DNA of 64,000 nucleotides. Origin: Streptomyces sp. XD-27. GTDB lineage: Bacteria; Actinomycetota; Actinomycetes; Streptomycetales; Streptomycetaceae. This document shows, one piece after another, positions 26,963 to 34,581 of the stretch. The position numbers were made by a program, and so were the translations under genes. Every line of letters begins with the position of its first letter. Positions within the stretch are counted from its first letter, which is position 1. The stretch covers positions 4,898,001 through 4,962,000 of the forward strand of contig NZ_CP130713.1 of NCBI RefSeq assembly GCF_030553055.1, written 5' to 3'. The notes below the pieces were generated by a model, which saw only the letters and a program-made list of their open reading frames with translations, was not told the origin of the DNA and made no database searches.

Positions 26963-26990
26963 CGTGGTGGGGATAGCCCCACCACGTTTT
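26963..26990 (+). terminator. Rho-independent terminator
   Basis: CGTGGTGGGG and CCCCACCACG form a perfect 10-bp stem with ATAG loop followed by TTTT, 38 bases past the acyltransferase remnant. It is the only textbook T-tract terminator I noticed in the window. Confidence 0.85.
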
Positions 26991-27124
26991 GGGTGGGTGG
27001 GTCCATGGTCTCTGACATCACGCGCTGGTTGGCTTATCGGCAGGGGGCAACAGGCTCCGCCGGCCGATCCAGTCGGCCTTCGTACTCGTATCGGGGTGCA
27101 CGGACCCGGCGAATAAAGGGACGA

Positions 27125-28363
27125 ATGATGGCTACGTGTGGTTCAACCGGTCGTTGGGGGAGGAAGGGTCGAATCGGCGCCGTCCTGGTAACGGCCGCCA
27201 TCGCTGCCGGGATCGCGGCACCGCAGGTGAGCGCCTTCGGCTCGGACACCGGTGAGCAGCGGGGATACGGACGGAGTGCACTTGAAGCGGACGTACGCGC
27301 GGTGAGGAAGGCGGGGGGAGACGTCAGTGTCCTGGCGGAAGTGGACACCGGCCTGGGGTCCGTACGAGCGAGAACCGGGGCCGCAGTGGCCGATGGCGGC
27401 AAGCAGGTACCGTGGGACGCCCAGTTCCGCGCGGCAAGTACGACAAAGACGTTCACCTCCACCGTCGCACTGCAGCTGGTCGCCGAGCGGAAGCTGTCAC
27501 TGGAGGACACGGTCGAGAAGTGGCTGCCGGGAGTCGTTTCGGGCAACGGCAACGACGGCTCCAAGATCACGATCCGGGACTTGTTGCAGCAGACCAGCGG
27601 CGTATTCGACTACGTCGACGACCCCGACGTCGCCGGTTCCCTCTTCCGGGACTTCGAAAAGCACCGTTACGACACCACTGCGCCGCAACAGTGGGTGGCA
27701 ACGGCCATGCGCCACCGCCCCCTCTTCACACCTGACCCCAAGCGCCCCCGTTGGGCCTACTCCAATACCAACTACCTCCTCGCCGCCATGGTCATCGAGA
27801 AGGCCGGCGGAGTCGCCTGGCGGGAGCAGGTCGAGCATCGCATCATCGCCCCACTCGGACTGCGGCACACCTACGTCGCTGGCGCAAACCCCTTCATGCC
27901 CGGCCCTCACGCACGTGTCACCCTTCGCACCCCCACCGGAGCAGCGCTGGACGTCACCGAACAGAGCCTCCAGCACACCGCCGACTCGGCTGTCATCAGT
28001 ACCACCACGGACCTGAACACGTTCTTCCGTGCCCTGGTCACCGGCAAGCTCCTGCCCAAAGCCCAACTCGCCGAGATGCAGCACACCGTGGCACGCACCG
28101 GCGACGCCGACGACCTCACCGAATGGCCTCAGGGCGGCTACGGCCTCGGATTGCGCTGGGTTCCCCTCTCCTGCGGCAGCGGCTACTGGCACCACGAGGG
28201 CGACGGTTTCGGCTCGTACACCCGCACTGGCGTCACTCCCGACGGCCGTCGCTCCGTCGTCATCTCCATAACCAGCAACGGCAGCACCCCCGACCTCGCC
28301 CCCTTCAACACCACCACCCGCAAGCTCGTCGACAATGCCCTGTGCGACGCCGAGCGGCCATGA
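27125..28363 (+). CDS. Serine hydrolase, beta-lactamase class C/DD-peptidase family
   Basis: This encodes 412 residues. A basic N-terminus and hydrophobic segment (GAVLVTAAIAAGIAAPQVSA) form a Sec signal. The nucleophile motif is STTK (Ser105, Lys108), the second motif YSNTNY (Tyr212) and the third HHEGDGFG (near 357), as in R61-type DD-carboxypeptidases and class C esterases. It should act outside the cell on peptidoglycan stem peptides or on esters. Start: ATGATG at 27125 after AGGGACGA; the frame is open further left across the terminator without a ribosome site. Base composition is slightly less GC-rich than in neighbours. It stands alone. Confidence 0.88.
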   Translation: MMATCGSTGRWGRKGRIGAVLVTAAIAAGIAAPQVSAFGSDTGEQRGYGRSALEADVRAVRKAGGDVSVLAEVDTGLGSVRARTGAAVADGGKQVPWDAQFRAASTTKTFTSTVALQLVAERKLSLEDTVEKWLPGVVSGNGNDGSKITIRDLLQQTSGVFDYVDDPDVAGSLFRDFEKHRYDTTAPQQWVATAMRHRPLFTPDPKRPRWAYSNTNYLLAAMVIEKAGGVAWREQVEHRIIAPLGLRHTYVAGANPFMPGPHARVTLRTPTGAALDVTEQSLQHTADSAVISTTTDLNTFFRALVTGKLLPKAQLAEMQHTVARTGDADDLTEWPQGGYGLGLRWVPLSCGSGYWHHEGDGFGSYTRTGVTPDGRRSVVISITSNGSTPDLAPFNTTTRKLVDNALCDAERP

Positions 28364-28389
28364 AGGTTCGTGGTCAACCTCGCACGGCG

Positions 28390-28483
28390 CGATTGGCCTT
28401 CGTCCATGCGGAGGCACGCCTCGACAGCGCCAGACCCCGCAGACGCGGGCACGCTCATGGTGCGTGCCCAGGCACCCGAGTAG
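28390..28483 (+). pseudogene. Fossil of a SAM-methyltransferase gene (tail plus one internal block)
   Basis: 28427-28483 encodes APDPADAGTLMVRAQAPE and stop, matching the end of the methyltransferase at 35341-36009 residue for residue but one, with near-identical DNA. About 10 bases earlier, in another frame, 28390-28416 encodes RLAFVHAEA, which also occurs in that protein about 110 residues before its end. The region between the two blocks is deleted. It is a decayed paralogue or a recombination scar, lying under the 3' end of the nucleotidyltransferase gene. Confidence 0.7.
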
Positions 28484-29177
28484 CGTGCTCGCTGCGAAGA
28501 GACCGGCGGCGCACCGAGGCCAGCCAGGCCTCCACGCGCGCGGTGTCGGGCTCTTCGGGCAAGGGGCTCTGCGCGAGGGCCTGGTCCAGGCGTGTGGCGA
28601 GGTCGTCGCGCCAGGCGCAGACCTCGTCCCAGGACACTTCGCCTTGGCGCACCGCGAGCAGCCGGCCGCGGTGCGGCCCGACGTCGACCTGGACGGCGCC
28701 GCTCTCCAGGAGCGTGGCGCCGCTGAGCAACAGGCGCAGCAGGTGCATGACGTGCTTCCAGCGCGGCTCGCCCTCCCGCTCTCGCCGAGCCCGCGCCTTG
28801 GTGAACTGGGACTGCGCGTAGCGCGCGTAGGTCTGGTGGGCGCGGCGGGAGAGGAAGGCGGGCGCGAGTTCCCGCAGTTCGGCACCGAGCGGCGTGCACT
28901 GTTCGACGAGAGGACTGTGCAGGACTTCGAGAAGGTTGGGATTGGCGGACAGGGCCAGCTCGCAGAACCGCTCGACCTCCCAGCTGAACTGCTCGGGCAG
29001 CGGGCCCTCCACGTGGGGCGGCGGCTTGCCGAAGCGCCAGAAGTCCTCGGTGGGCGCGACGTACACCCCGCGCCGGTCGACATCCGACGCGGCGGTGGCG
29101 AGCCCGAACGCCCGCGATCCGACGACAACCGAGAGGATCGTGTGCCGCTCGACCAGGTGCTGATGCCGCTGTGACAT
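28455..29177 (-). CDS. Nucleotidyltransferase-domain protein (YcgL-like)
   Basis: This encodes 240 residues of the DNA polymerase beta superfamily: the GS motif VVVGSRAFGLATAASDVDRRGVY (near residue 18-40) supplies GSRAxG and the metal pair DVD. The sequence FWRFGKPPPHVEG, ANPNLLEVLHSPL and RYAQSQFTKARAR, and the later MHLLRLLLSGATLLESG, are typical of stand-alone nucleotidyltransferases that modify small molecules or proteins and often sit in antiviral or toxin-antitoxin loci. No HEPN partner is present. The start codon overlaps that of the GNAT gene on the other strand (CATG at 29175-29178), so one of the two starts may be wrong. Its last 10 codons overlap the methyltransferase fossil. Confidence 0.8.
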   Translation of the reverse strand: MSQRHQHLVERHTILSVVVGSRAFGLATAASDVDRRGVYVAPTEDFWRFGKPPPHVEGPLPEQFSWEVERFCELALSANPNLLEVLHSPLVEQCTPLGAELRELAPAFLSRRAHQTYARYAQSQFTKARARREREGEPRWKHVMHLLRLLLSGATLLESGAVQVDVGPHRGRLLAVRQGEVSWDEVCAWRDDLATRLDQALAQSPLPEEPDTARVEAWLASVRRRSLRSEHATRVPGHAP

Positions 29178-29538
29178 GCGGATCATCTTCGGCGAGGCGG
29201 GGGTCGCGGGCCAGCGGATTTTCGTTGTGTATCCGGTGGTGCTGATCGCCACCCTGTGGCAGCTGGCCGTCCACCCCGCGTTGCAGTCATGCGGGATCGG
29301 TATGTTCCTCATCGGCGCCGCGGAGCGGCGGATCAGGCGCCGTGGTCTGCGGCATGCGGAGCTCGGCGTGGAGGAGGGCAACCCGCGGGCCCGGGCGCTG
29401 TACGAGCGGCTGGGGTACGTGGCGTACGACCGCCGACCCGACTCGTGGGACGAGCGAGCCCCGGACGGCTCGCTCGTCCGCTACGAGACGATGTGCATCC
29501 TGATGCGCAAACAGCTGTCAGCCGGTGAGGCCCACTGA
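29176..29538 (+). CDS. GNAT acetyltransferase, probably N-terminally truncated
   Basis: This encodes 120 residues, about 40-50 short of a normal GNAT domain. The acetyl-CoA region is present: LWQLAVHPALQSCGIGMFLI (strand beta-4 and a degenerate Q/RxxGxG/A loop), AAERRIRRRGLRHAELGVEE and NPRARALYERLGYVAYDRR. The beta-1 to beta-3 part is missing or replaced by MRIIFGEAGVAGQRIFVVY, and the residue before GIG is Cys instead of the usual Gly or Arg. The start overlaps the divergent nucleotidyltransferase start. It could be a remnant. The 3' end overlaps the next convergent gene by 21 bases. Confidence 0.6.
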   Translation: MRIIFGEAGVAGQRIFVVYPVVLIATLWQLAVHPALQSCGIGMFLIGAAERRIRRRGLRHAELGVEEGNPRARALYERLGYVAYDRRPDSWDERAPDGSLVRYETMCILMRKQLSAGEAH

Positions 29539-29913
29539 CACCAGGCCGCCTCCGGCGGCGACCGCGTACGCGAGGGCGCGCTGCCAGCCGGTGACCTCGG
29601 TCCGGTGGCCTCGGGAGGCCAGGACCATCACCGAGTTGGCGGCGAACGCCGGCAGGAGGATGCCGAACATCGCGAACGTGCCGACGGCGGGCAGCGTCAG
29701 GTCCACCCGCGTGACCGCGGCGGCGACCGCGACGGCCGCGGCGGCGATCCCGTACAGGAGACCCGACGCGCGCGTGAGGTCGTCCTCGCGCCTCGGGGCC
29801 GGGCCGCCGTTCTTGTGGTGCTTCCAGTGCCGCCGTTCGGTGCCGAAGCGGGCCAGCGCCATGACCGCCACCTCGACCACCAGGGCGATCACGGCGACAT
29901 ACTCAACCGTCAT
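29518..29913 (-). CDS. Small polytopic membrane protein, possible immunity partner
   Basis: This encodes 131 residues with four predicted helices: VAVIALVVEVAVMALARFG at the N-terminus, then GLLYGIAAAAVAVAAAV, a FAMFGILLPAFAANSVMVLA segment and a C-terminal ALAYAVAAGGGLVSVGL, with a basic HHKNGGPAPRRED loop between helices 1 and 2. ATG preceded by GAGGTGCTGA. It starts 8 bases after the stop of the secreted protein gene and must share its transcript. No family is recognised. Small membrane proteins paired with a secreted protein are often immunity factors or exporters; that is inference. Confidence 0.7.
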   Translation of the reverse strand: MTVEYVAVIALVVEVAVMALARFGTERRHWKHHKNGGPAPRREDDLTRASGLLYGIAAAAVAVAAAVTRVDLTLPAVGTFAMFGILLPAFAANSVMVLASRGHRTEVTGWQRALAYAVAAGGGLVSVGLTG

Positions 29914-29921
29914 TCAGCACC

Positions 29922-30680
29922 TCACCTGGAGCAGGCGGCCGAGATGGCGCTGATGCCGATGAACGCCTTGACGGCCTCGCGCTCGTTGGAGCCGATCCGC
30001 TTGCCGTTGACGAACCGCCAGATGATGTTGGCGGTCTTCTTCGCACCGTACCGCTTGAACAGGGCCACGGCCCGGACGACCTTGATGCTGGATCCGGCCG
30101 GGACGAAGGAGAGGAGCACGCCTGCGACGGCCGCACTGCACTTGACGACGAACTTGGTCTCGTCCCACCAGCCGAACATGACGGCCGGGCGCTTCTCCCC
30201 GGAGGACTCGGCCAGCAGGGCGAGGGCCGTGCGGCGTACCGCGTCGTCGGCGAGGAGCGGGGTCAGCGCTGCCTGAGCCTGGGCGTCGCCGGGGTAGGCG
30301 GCCTGGACCGTCTGCTCGGCGGTCGGGTGCTCGGGCAGGGCCGCCAGCCGCTTGCGCAGGTCAGCGGTGTCGAGCGCGGGGCGGCTCAGGGCCACGTCCA
30401 GCGCCGCGGCGAACTGCTCCTCCGTCACGCCGAGTTGCGATATCCCCTTCGCGAACGCCGCGGCCTGCTGACGCTCCTCGGCAGTGAAGCCGGCGAGGCC
30501 GTCGTCGTCCGCCGACGGCGCGACCGGGGTGGTCGGGGCGGCCGCCGCCGGCTTAGGCGCGGGCTCGGCCGCGTGGGCGCCGGTGGTGGTGGCGAAGACG
30601 GCCCCGGCGGTGACGGTTGCGACGATCATCGCTGCGGTGCGGGTGAACACGTTGCGCGGCCTGGTCAAGGCGGTGCTCAT
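29922..30680 (-). CDS. Secreted protein with bacteriocin-like hydrophobic/basic C-terminus
   Basis: This encodes 252 residues. Residues 1-37 are a Sec signal (MSTALTRPRNVFTR, then a hydrophobic core, ending GAHAAEP). A Pro/Ala spacer is followed by a helical acidic domain (about 65-165: FTAEERQQAAAFAKGISQLG, two LSRPALDTADLRKRLAAL-like helices). The last 85 residues are different: KFVVKCSAAVAGVLLSFV, PAGSSIKVVRAVALFKRYG and AKKTANIIWRFVNGK, an alternating hydrophobic/basic pattern with two Cys, ending ISAACSR. This two-part layout (proregion plus cationic amphipathic tail) is seen in some actinobacterial bacteriocin-like proteins. The gene is followed at 8 bases by a four-helix membrane protein. 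No family is firmly recognised. Confidence 0.7.
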   Translation of the reverse strand: MSTALTRPRNVFTRTAAMIVATVTAGAVFATTTGAHAAEPAPKPAAAAPTTPVAPSADDDGLAGFTAEERQQAAAFAKGISQLGVTEEQFAAALDVALSRPALDTADLRKRLAALPEHPTAEQTVQAAYPGDAQAQAALTPLLADDAVRRTALALLAESSGEKRPAVMFGWWDETKFVVKCSAAVAGVLLSFVPAGSSIKVVRAVALFKRYGAKKTANIIWRFVNGKRIGSNEREAVKAFIGISAISAACSR

Positions 30681-30953
30681 GTGGGTGGTGCTCCCTGTAT
30701 CTCTACACGCGTTCGGGCATGACAGTGCCGACGCCACTCCGGTCGGGAGTAAGGGGCGTCATGCCCGTTGGTCCTGATCATCTAAACCGATGTAGAAGAT
30801 AGACCGCAAGAAACGGGACCAATGCTCACGCAAGCCGCGCGGGCCGTCCCTCATGGCCCCGGGGCAATCCCGTGTACCGACTTGGGGCATGATCGTTAAG
30901 GCGCCGGGCTCCCGCGGGGGCCGGTACGACGAGTCGAAGGGTGGGGACCGCTC

Positions 30954-31688
30954 ATGGACGTTGATGCCGTCGTGTTCGATGTCTTCGGGACGCTGACCGA
31001 CTGGCGGTCCAGCGTGGCCGACGAGCTGGCCGTCGTCGGGGAACGGGTCGGACTGCGTGCCGACTGGCCCGCCGTCGCCGACGCCTGGCGGCGCCGCTAC
31101 CGCCCGGTCCTGGGCAGGGTCCTGAACGGAGAGCTGTCCTGGCGGCCGCTGGACGACCTGCACCGGCTCGCGCTCGACGAGGTGTTGGACGAGGGGTTGA
31201 CCGAGGTGTCGACCGACCACGGGCGCAACGCCCTCGGCGAGGCCGAGCGAGGCAAGCTCGTGCGGGCCTGGCACCGGCTGCGGCCTTGGCCCGACGCCGT
31301 GCCCGGCTTGGAGCTGCTGCACAACACCCCGGTGGTCACCGCGACACTGTCCAACGGCGGGGTCGGCCTGCTCGCCCGCCTCGCCAAACAGGCCGGGCTC
31401 CGCTTCGACTGCGTCCTGTCGGCCGAGCTAGCCAGGTCCTACAAGCCCGACCCCGAGGTCTATCTGATGGCCGCCAGGTTGCTGGAGGTTGAGCCGCGAC
31501 GGCTCCTCATGGTGGCCTGCCACCCTGACGATCTCGAAGCGGCGGCCAAGGCCGGGCTCCGCACCGCGTACATCCCGCGCCCGCTGGAGTGGGGCCCGAA
31601 CGCCGACCGGGTCGACCCGCCTGCCGGCGTCGACCTCGTCGCCGACGATGTCATTGCCCTGGCCCGCGCGCTGGGCTCTCGCGGCTGA
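30954..31688 (+). CDS. HAD-family haloacid dehalogenase-type hydrolase
   Basis: This encodes 244 residues. The motifs are VVFDVFGTLTDWRSS (nucleophile Asp9 and DxFGTL as in type II L-2-haloacid dehalogenases), TATLSNG (motif II), ARSYKPDPEVY (motif III Lys) and MVACHPDDLEAAAKAGLRTA (motif IV, in which the usual HxxDL is CHPDDL). It probably hydrolyses a haloacid or a phosphate ester. Start ATG at 30954 in a weak ribosome context (GTGGGG). The 273 bases before it are divergent leader with an AT-richer patch (30775-30835) that may hold promoters for this gene and the secreted protein. Confidence 0.88.
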   Translation: MDVDAVVFDVFGTLTDWRSSVADELAVVGERVGLRADWPAVADAWRRRYRPVLGRVLNGELSWRPLDDLHRLALDEVLDEGLTEVSTDHGRNALGEAERGKLVRAWHRLRPWPDAVPGLELLHNTPVVTATLSNGGVGLLARLAKQAGLRFDCVLSAELARSYKPDPEVYLMAARLLEVEPRRLLMVACHPDDLEAAAKAGLRTAYIPRPLEWGPNADRVDPPAGVDLVADDVIALARALGSRG

Positions 31689-31752
31689 CACCTGGCCTGG
31701 CGGCGAGCTGGGCCGAGGCAGGGAAAGGGGGCAACGAGCCGCCGGACACGCC

Positions 31753-32186
31753 TCAGGTGGCCTGGTGGTAGGCGATGGCCTCCCGGCACCACGGAGGTAC
31801 GCGGAGTCGCGGGAGCACCGAGGCGGGGAACCAGTGGAGCATGATGCCCTCGGTGAGGGGGAGAGCGTGGGCGTCGCCGTCCCATCGGCCTTGGTAGACG
31901 GCGATGGGACCTTTGCCGAGGTGTTCGGCGTTCCGCTGCTGGACGGTGGTGAGCTCCGTCAGAGGGATGGAGAGGCCGGTCTCTTCCTTCACTTCTCGGG
32001 CGATGGCGTCGGCCAGTGGTTCGCCGGGTTCGGGGCGTCCGCCGATAGGGGTCCAATAGCCGGGCCAGCAGATGCCTTCGATGTGTCACGCAGGTGCAAC
32101 AGGTATTCGCCCTGGCTGTCGGTGATGAGCGCGGACACCCCGGTGCCCGGTGTGTCATCTGGCGGTGCGAGACGGATGCCGGACAT
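31753..32186 (-). pseudogene. NUDIX hydrolase, frameshifted
   Basis: The first frame starts MSGIRLAPPDDTPGTG and runs through ALITDSQGEYLLHLRD. The second frame carries EGICWPGYWTPIGGRPEPGE and the NUDIX box, with AIAREVKEETGLS, then TLTEGIMLHWF-like PLTEGIMLHWFPASVLP to the stop at 31753. The junction lies at about 32080-32090, where one base is missing. Read together it is a normal NUDIX protein of about 145 residues that would hydrolyse a nucleoside diphosphate derivative. Real decay is plausible because the gene lies in a stretch full of fossils, but an isolated base error would look the same. Confidence 0.75.
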
Positions 32187-32188
32187 GT

Positions 32189-32297
32189 CCCGCCCCCGGA
32201 CGACGACGTACGGCGAGGGCCCGGCGGAGCGGCAGGCGGCGGAGCTGCCGTCGGACGGGCGGCTGCCGGAGAGCTGCTGCCGGTGCTGGGGGACTGA
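32189..32297 (+). pseudogene. Fossil of a second fbiC 3' end
   Basis: The DNA matches the last 110 bases of fbiC (25897-26004): it encodes [19 protein letters not shown] then LPSDGRLPE and, after a 2-base shift, LLPVLGD and stop, against [18 protein letters not shown] ... LPELLPVLD in the real gene. The two differ at many wobble positions, so this is a diverged copy, not a recent duplication. It begins 3 bases from the NUDIX start codon. It suggests that another FO synthase gene once stood here, or that recombination carried this end in. Confidence 0.75.
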
Positions 32298-32333
32298 GGC
32301 CGAGCCACCGCACGTCGCCGAAGGGGCTCCGGC

Positions 32334-32762
32334 TCAGGACACGAGCTCTTCAACGAGTTCGAAGGTCCATGCCTGGTACTGGGGCCCGTACTCGGGGGCG
32401 AGGGCCACGCGCGGCGGGAAGATCTTGAGCAGGCTCATACCCAGCCGCATCGGCGCACCCTCGACACCGATGATGAAGGAGTTCCGTCCCTTGTCGGGAA
32501 TCAGGTTCCAGGCGCGCGGCTCAGGCAGCAGAATCGCCAGCTCGTGCATGTCCGGTTCGCCCTCGAAGCTCACGTACAGATTCGAGTCCCGGTCCTTGAT
32601 GGAACAGCGCCCGTTGCCCCGGTTTTCCACGATCCAGTCCTGTGTGCTGCCCTCGCCGGGGGACAAGAGCACGAGCGGTCCGCCCGGGCTGCCGTCGAGG
32701 GAGGTGAGCAACTGCTCATTGGTGAATTGGATGCGGTAGATGCCGTCGGAAATGGCTGCCAC
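32334..32762 (-). CDS. Beta-trefoil-like protein (I66 inhibitor/ricin-type fold)
   Basis: This encodes 142 residues without signal peptide. Three related beta units are visible: DGIYRIQFTNEQLLTSLDG, STQDWIVENRGNGRCSIKDR followed by DSNLYVSFEG, and EPRAWNLIPDKGRNSFIIGV, with a final QAWTFELVEE. The W-x-(I/L/F) spacing is that of beta-trefoil lectins and fungal-type serine protease inhibitors (I66). GTG start at 32762 with AGGAGG 7 bases upstream; longer starts lack a ribosome site. It lies alone between fossils and an XRE/DUF397 pair. It may bind a carbohydrate or a protease; the sequence does not decide. Confidence 0.75.
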   Translation of the reverse strand: MAAISDGIYRIQFTNEQLLTSLDGSPGGPLVLLSPGEGSTQDWIVENRGNGRCSIKDRDSNLYVSFEGEPDMHELAILLPEPRAWNLIPDKGRNSFIIGVEGAPMRLGMSLLKIFPPRVALAPEYGPQYQAWTFELVEELVS

Positions 32763-32910
32763 GTAGGTGCCCTCCTTCGATCGGCGGCGACGTTGGCCCC
32801 GCCGTGATGTGATGGGGCCGCCATGCCGGGGGCCCCAAGCCACCTGGTTCCACCTTCCCCGGGCGTGTCAGCGGGTCCCGCGACCTGATTCACCTGATGA
32901 GACTACGACT

Positions 32911-32945
32911 GCGCCCCGCCCACGGCTCGGGCTGTGGACGGGGCG
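32911..32945 (-). terminator. Terminator of the XRE-DUF397 operon
   Basis: GCGCCCCG-CCCAC and GTGG-CGGGGCGC pair with one bulged base on each side, around GGCTCGGGCT. It lies 21 bases past the DUF397 stop on the minus strand. Confidence 0.55.
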
Positions 32946-32965
32946 CGGCTGCACGTTCGACGGGG

Positions 32966-33193
32966 CTACAGGGCGCCTTCGATCACGGCCCTGCGGAAGG
33001 CGGTCCACTCCTCGGCGGTGTAGCGGAGGGCGGGGCGCTCGGGGTTCTTGGAGTCGCGGATGGCGACGGCGCCGCCGGGGAGGTCGGTGATCTCGACGCA
33101 CTGATTGCCGCCGTCGCTGAACGGTGACTTGCGCCACTGGGCGGTGCTGAGGTCTATGGCGTAGAGATCGTCCTTACGACCGGTGCTGCTCAC
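32966..33193 (-). CDS. DUF397 protein
   Basis: This encodes 75 residues with the family signature WRKSPFSDGGNQCVEI, VAIRDSKNPERPALRYTAEEW and FRRAVIEG. DUF397 proteins are the small partners of Scr1/WhiJ-type XRE regulators and probably bind and neutralise them. The GTG start at 33193 overlaps the stop of the XRE gene by 4 bases, so the pair is translationally coupled. Confidence 0.92.
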   Translation of the reverse strand: MSSTGRKDDLYAIDLSTAQWRKSPFSDGGNQCVEITDLPGGAVAIRDSKNPERPALRYTAEEWTAFRRAVIEGAL

Positions 33194-34059
33194 GTCGTGT
33201 TCCTCTCCAGGAGGTTCTTGATGGTCTCTCGCGAATCATCTACCGAAAGGGCTGCGGCGACGACCCGGTCGAACGCCGTCTCGAAGAGCTTCACGTCCTC
33301 GGTGCCCTCCACGAAGTAGCCGCCTCGGATGTTTTCGAGGTTGACCACGGTGGGCCATGGCTGCGGGAAGCGCACCACGTGGAAGAGCCCGAGCATCCCG
33401 GGGTGCGGGGTAGCGGCCAGCGGCATGATCTGGATGGTGATGTTCGGCAGGTCCGCCATGTCCAGTAGGTGACGGAGCTGCTCACGCATCAGGGACGGGT
33501 AGGAAGCGAAGCGCTGGTGCAGCGCAGCCTCGTGGATGACGGCCCACAGCTTCAGCGGCCGGCCTGGCTTGGTGAGAATGGCCTGGCGGGTCTTTCGGAT
33601 CTCGGCGAGGGCGACCACTTCCTCCGGAGTGTGGGTCATGGCGGTCGCGGCGATGATCTCCCGCGCGTACGCCCCAGTCTGTAACAGGCCGGGAATGAGG
33701 CCCGGTGCGTAGATGTGCGTGCTCTCGGCGTCGGACTCCAAAGTCAGGTAGTCCTTGTACGAAAGGCCCACGACATCGCCGTACGCGTGCCACCAGCCCT
33801 GCTTCCCCGCATCCTTGGCCAGGGCTTCCAGCTTCGCGACGACATCGGGATCTGTCACGCCGTACAGCTTCAACAGCGGCGCGATGTCCTGCGGGCGCAT
33901 GCGCGCCTTGGCGCCCTCGATGCGGGACATCTTGCTCTCGTCCCAGCCCATCGCGCGACCGGCACTGTCCTGGCTCATCCCCGCGCTGGTGCGGTAGGTG
34001 CGCAGAGCATCACCGAGTCGGCGCCTGCGAACTGTTGGTACTGCTCGAACATTCGGCAT
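33190..34059 (-). CDS. XRE-family regulator with DUF5753 domain (Scr1/WhiJ type)
   Basis: This encodes 289 residues. The helix-turn-helix covers about residues 10-70 (LGDALRTYRTSAGMSQDSAG, ESKMSRIEGAKARM), and the DUF5753 domain follows (YAPGLIPGLLQTGAYAREII, WAVIHEAALHQRF, PNITIQIMPLAATPHPG, TVVNLENIRGGYFVEG). Such proteins control development and antibiotic genes together with DUF397 partners. The ATG at 34059 follows GAGGTGTTAAAACGCACC and gives the family start; the frame is open 80 codons upstream without conservation. The downstream DUF397 gene overlaps it. The two genes on the other strand (34288 onward) are of a kind often found beside these pairs. Confidence 0.9.
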   Translation of the reverse strand: MPNVRAVPTVRRRRLGDALRTYRTSAGMSQDSAGRAMGWDESKMSRIEGAKARMRPQDIAPLLKLYGVTDPDVVAKLEALAKDAGKQGWWHAYGDVVGLSYKDYLTLESDAESTHIYAPGLIPGLLQTGAYAREIIAATAMTHTPEEVVALAEIRKTRQAILTKPGRPLKLWAVIHEAALHQRFASYPSLMREQLRHLLDMADLPNITIQIMPLAATPHPGMLGLFHVVRFPQPWPTVVNLENIRGGYFVEGTEDVKLFETAFDRVVAAALSVDDSRETIKNLLERNTT

Positions 34060-34287
34060 GGTGCGTTTTAACACCTCCAAGGTGAATGAGATAACCCCGT
34101 GGGTGCAGCTTGGCAGCCCCCTGGTTTCCATGTCGATAGAACAGAGGTTCCTTGTCATGTGAATTCCGGTTACAGACTTGCCCGTTCGAATTCGGGACGG
34201 GCATTCTGCCTGGGCAGGGCCGTGATTGGCCGTCGGTTGTCGATTGCCGGTGGCGGTCACGCATGGGCTCACGACCCGGAGATGGTC

Positions 34288-34581
34288 ATGCCAAAACAAA
34301 CTCCCCAGGAAGACTCACCCCGCCCCCCGTTCCGCATCGGTGACCGCGTACGCGGCCTCTCCTACGTGGACCCTGAACGGCTCCGCTGGGAGCGCCCCGA
34401 GCCCTTCGAGGGCGTCGTGGTCCAAGTCGGCAGCGGTTGGGCGGGGGTTGATGCCGACCATGCCTACGTGTGGTCGCGCTTAGCGGACCACACTGAACGC
34501 AAGTCGCTGGTGGTGGAGACGGAACTGATGCAACGAGCCGAGGAGTGCCGCGATGGATCGCACCATCATCAAGGGCGCTGA
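34288..34581 (+). CDS. Small hypothetical protein
   Basis: This encodes 97 residues: MPKQTPQEDSPRPPFRIGDR, VRGLSYVDPERLRWERPEPF, a GVVVQVGSGWAGVDAD core and a charged C-terminus. The middle resembles a small beta-barrel (SH3-like) found in short Streptomyces proteins next to XRE/DUF397 pairs. GGAGATGGTC precedes the ATG. It overlaps the next gene by 29 bases, so the two are one operon divergent from the XRE gene. No function is known. Confidence 0.65.
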   Translation: MPKQTPQEDSPRPPFRIGDRVRGLSYVDPERLRWERPEPFEGVVVQVGSGWAGVDADHAYVWSRLADHTERKSLVVETELMQRAEECRDGSHHHQGR

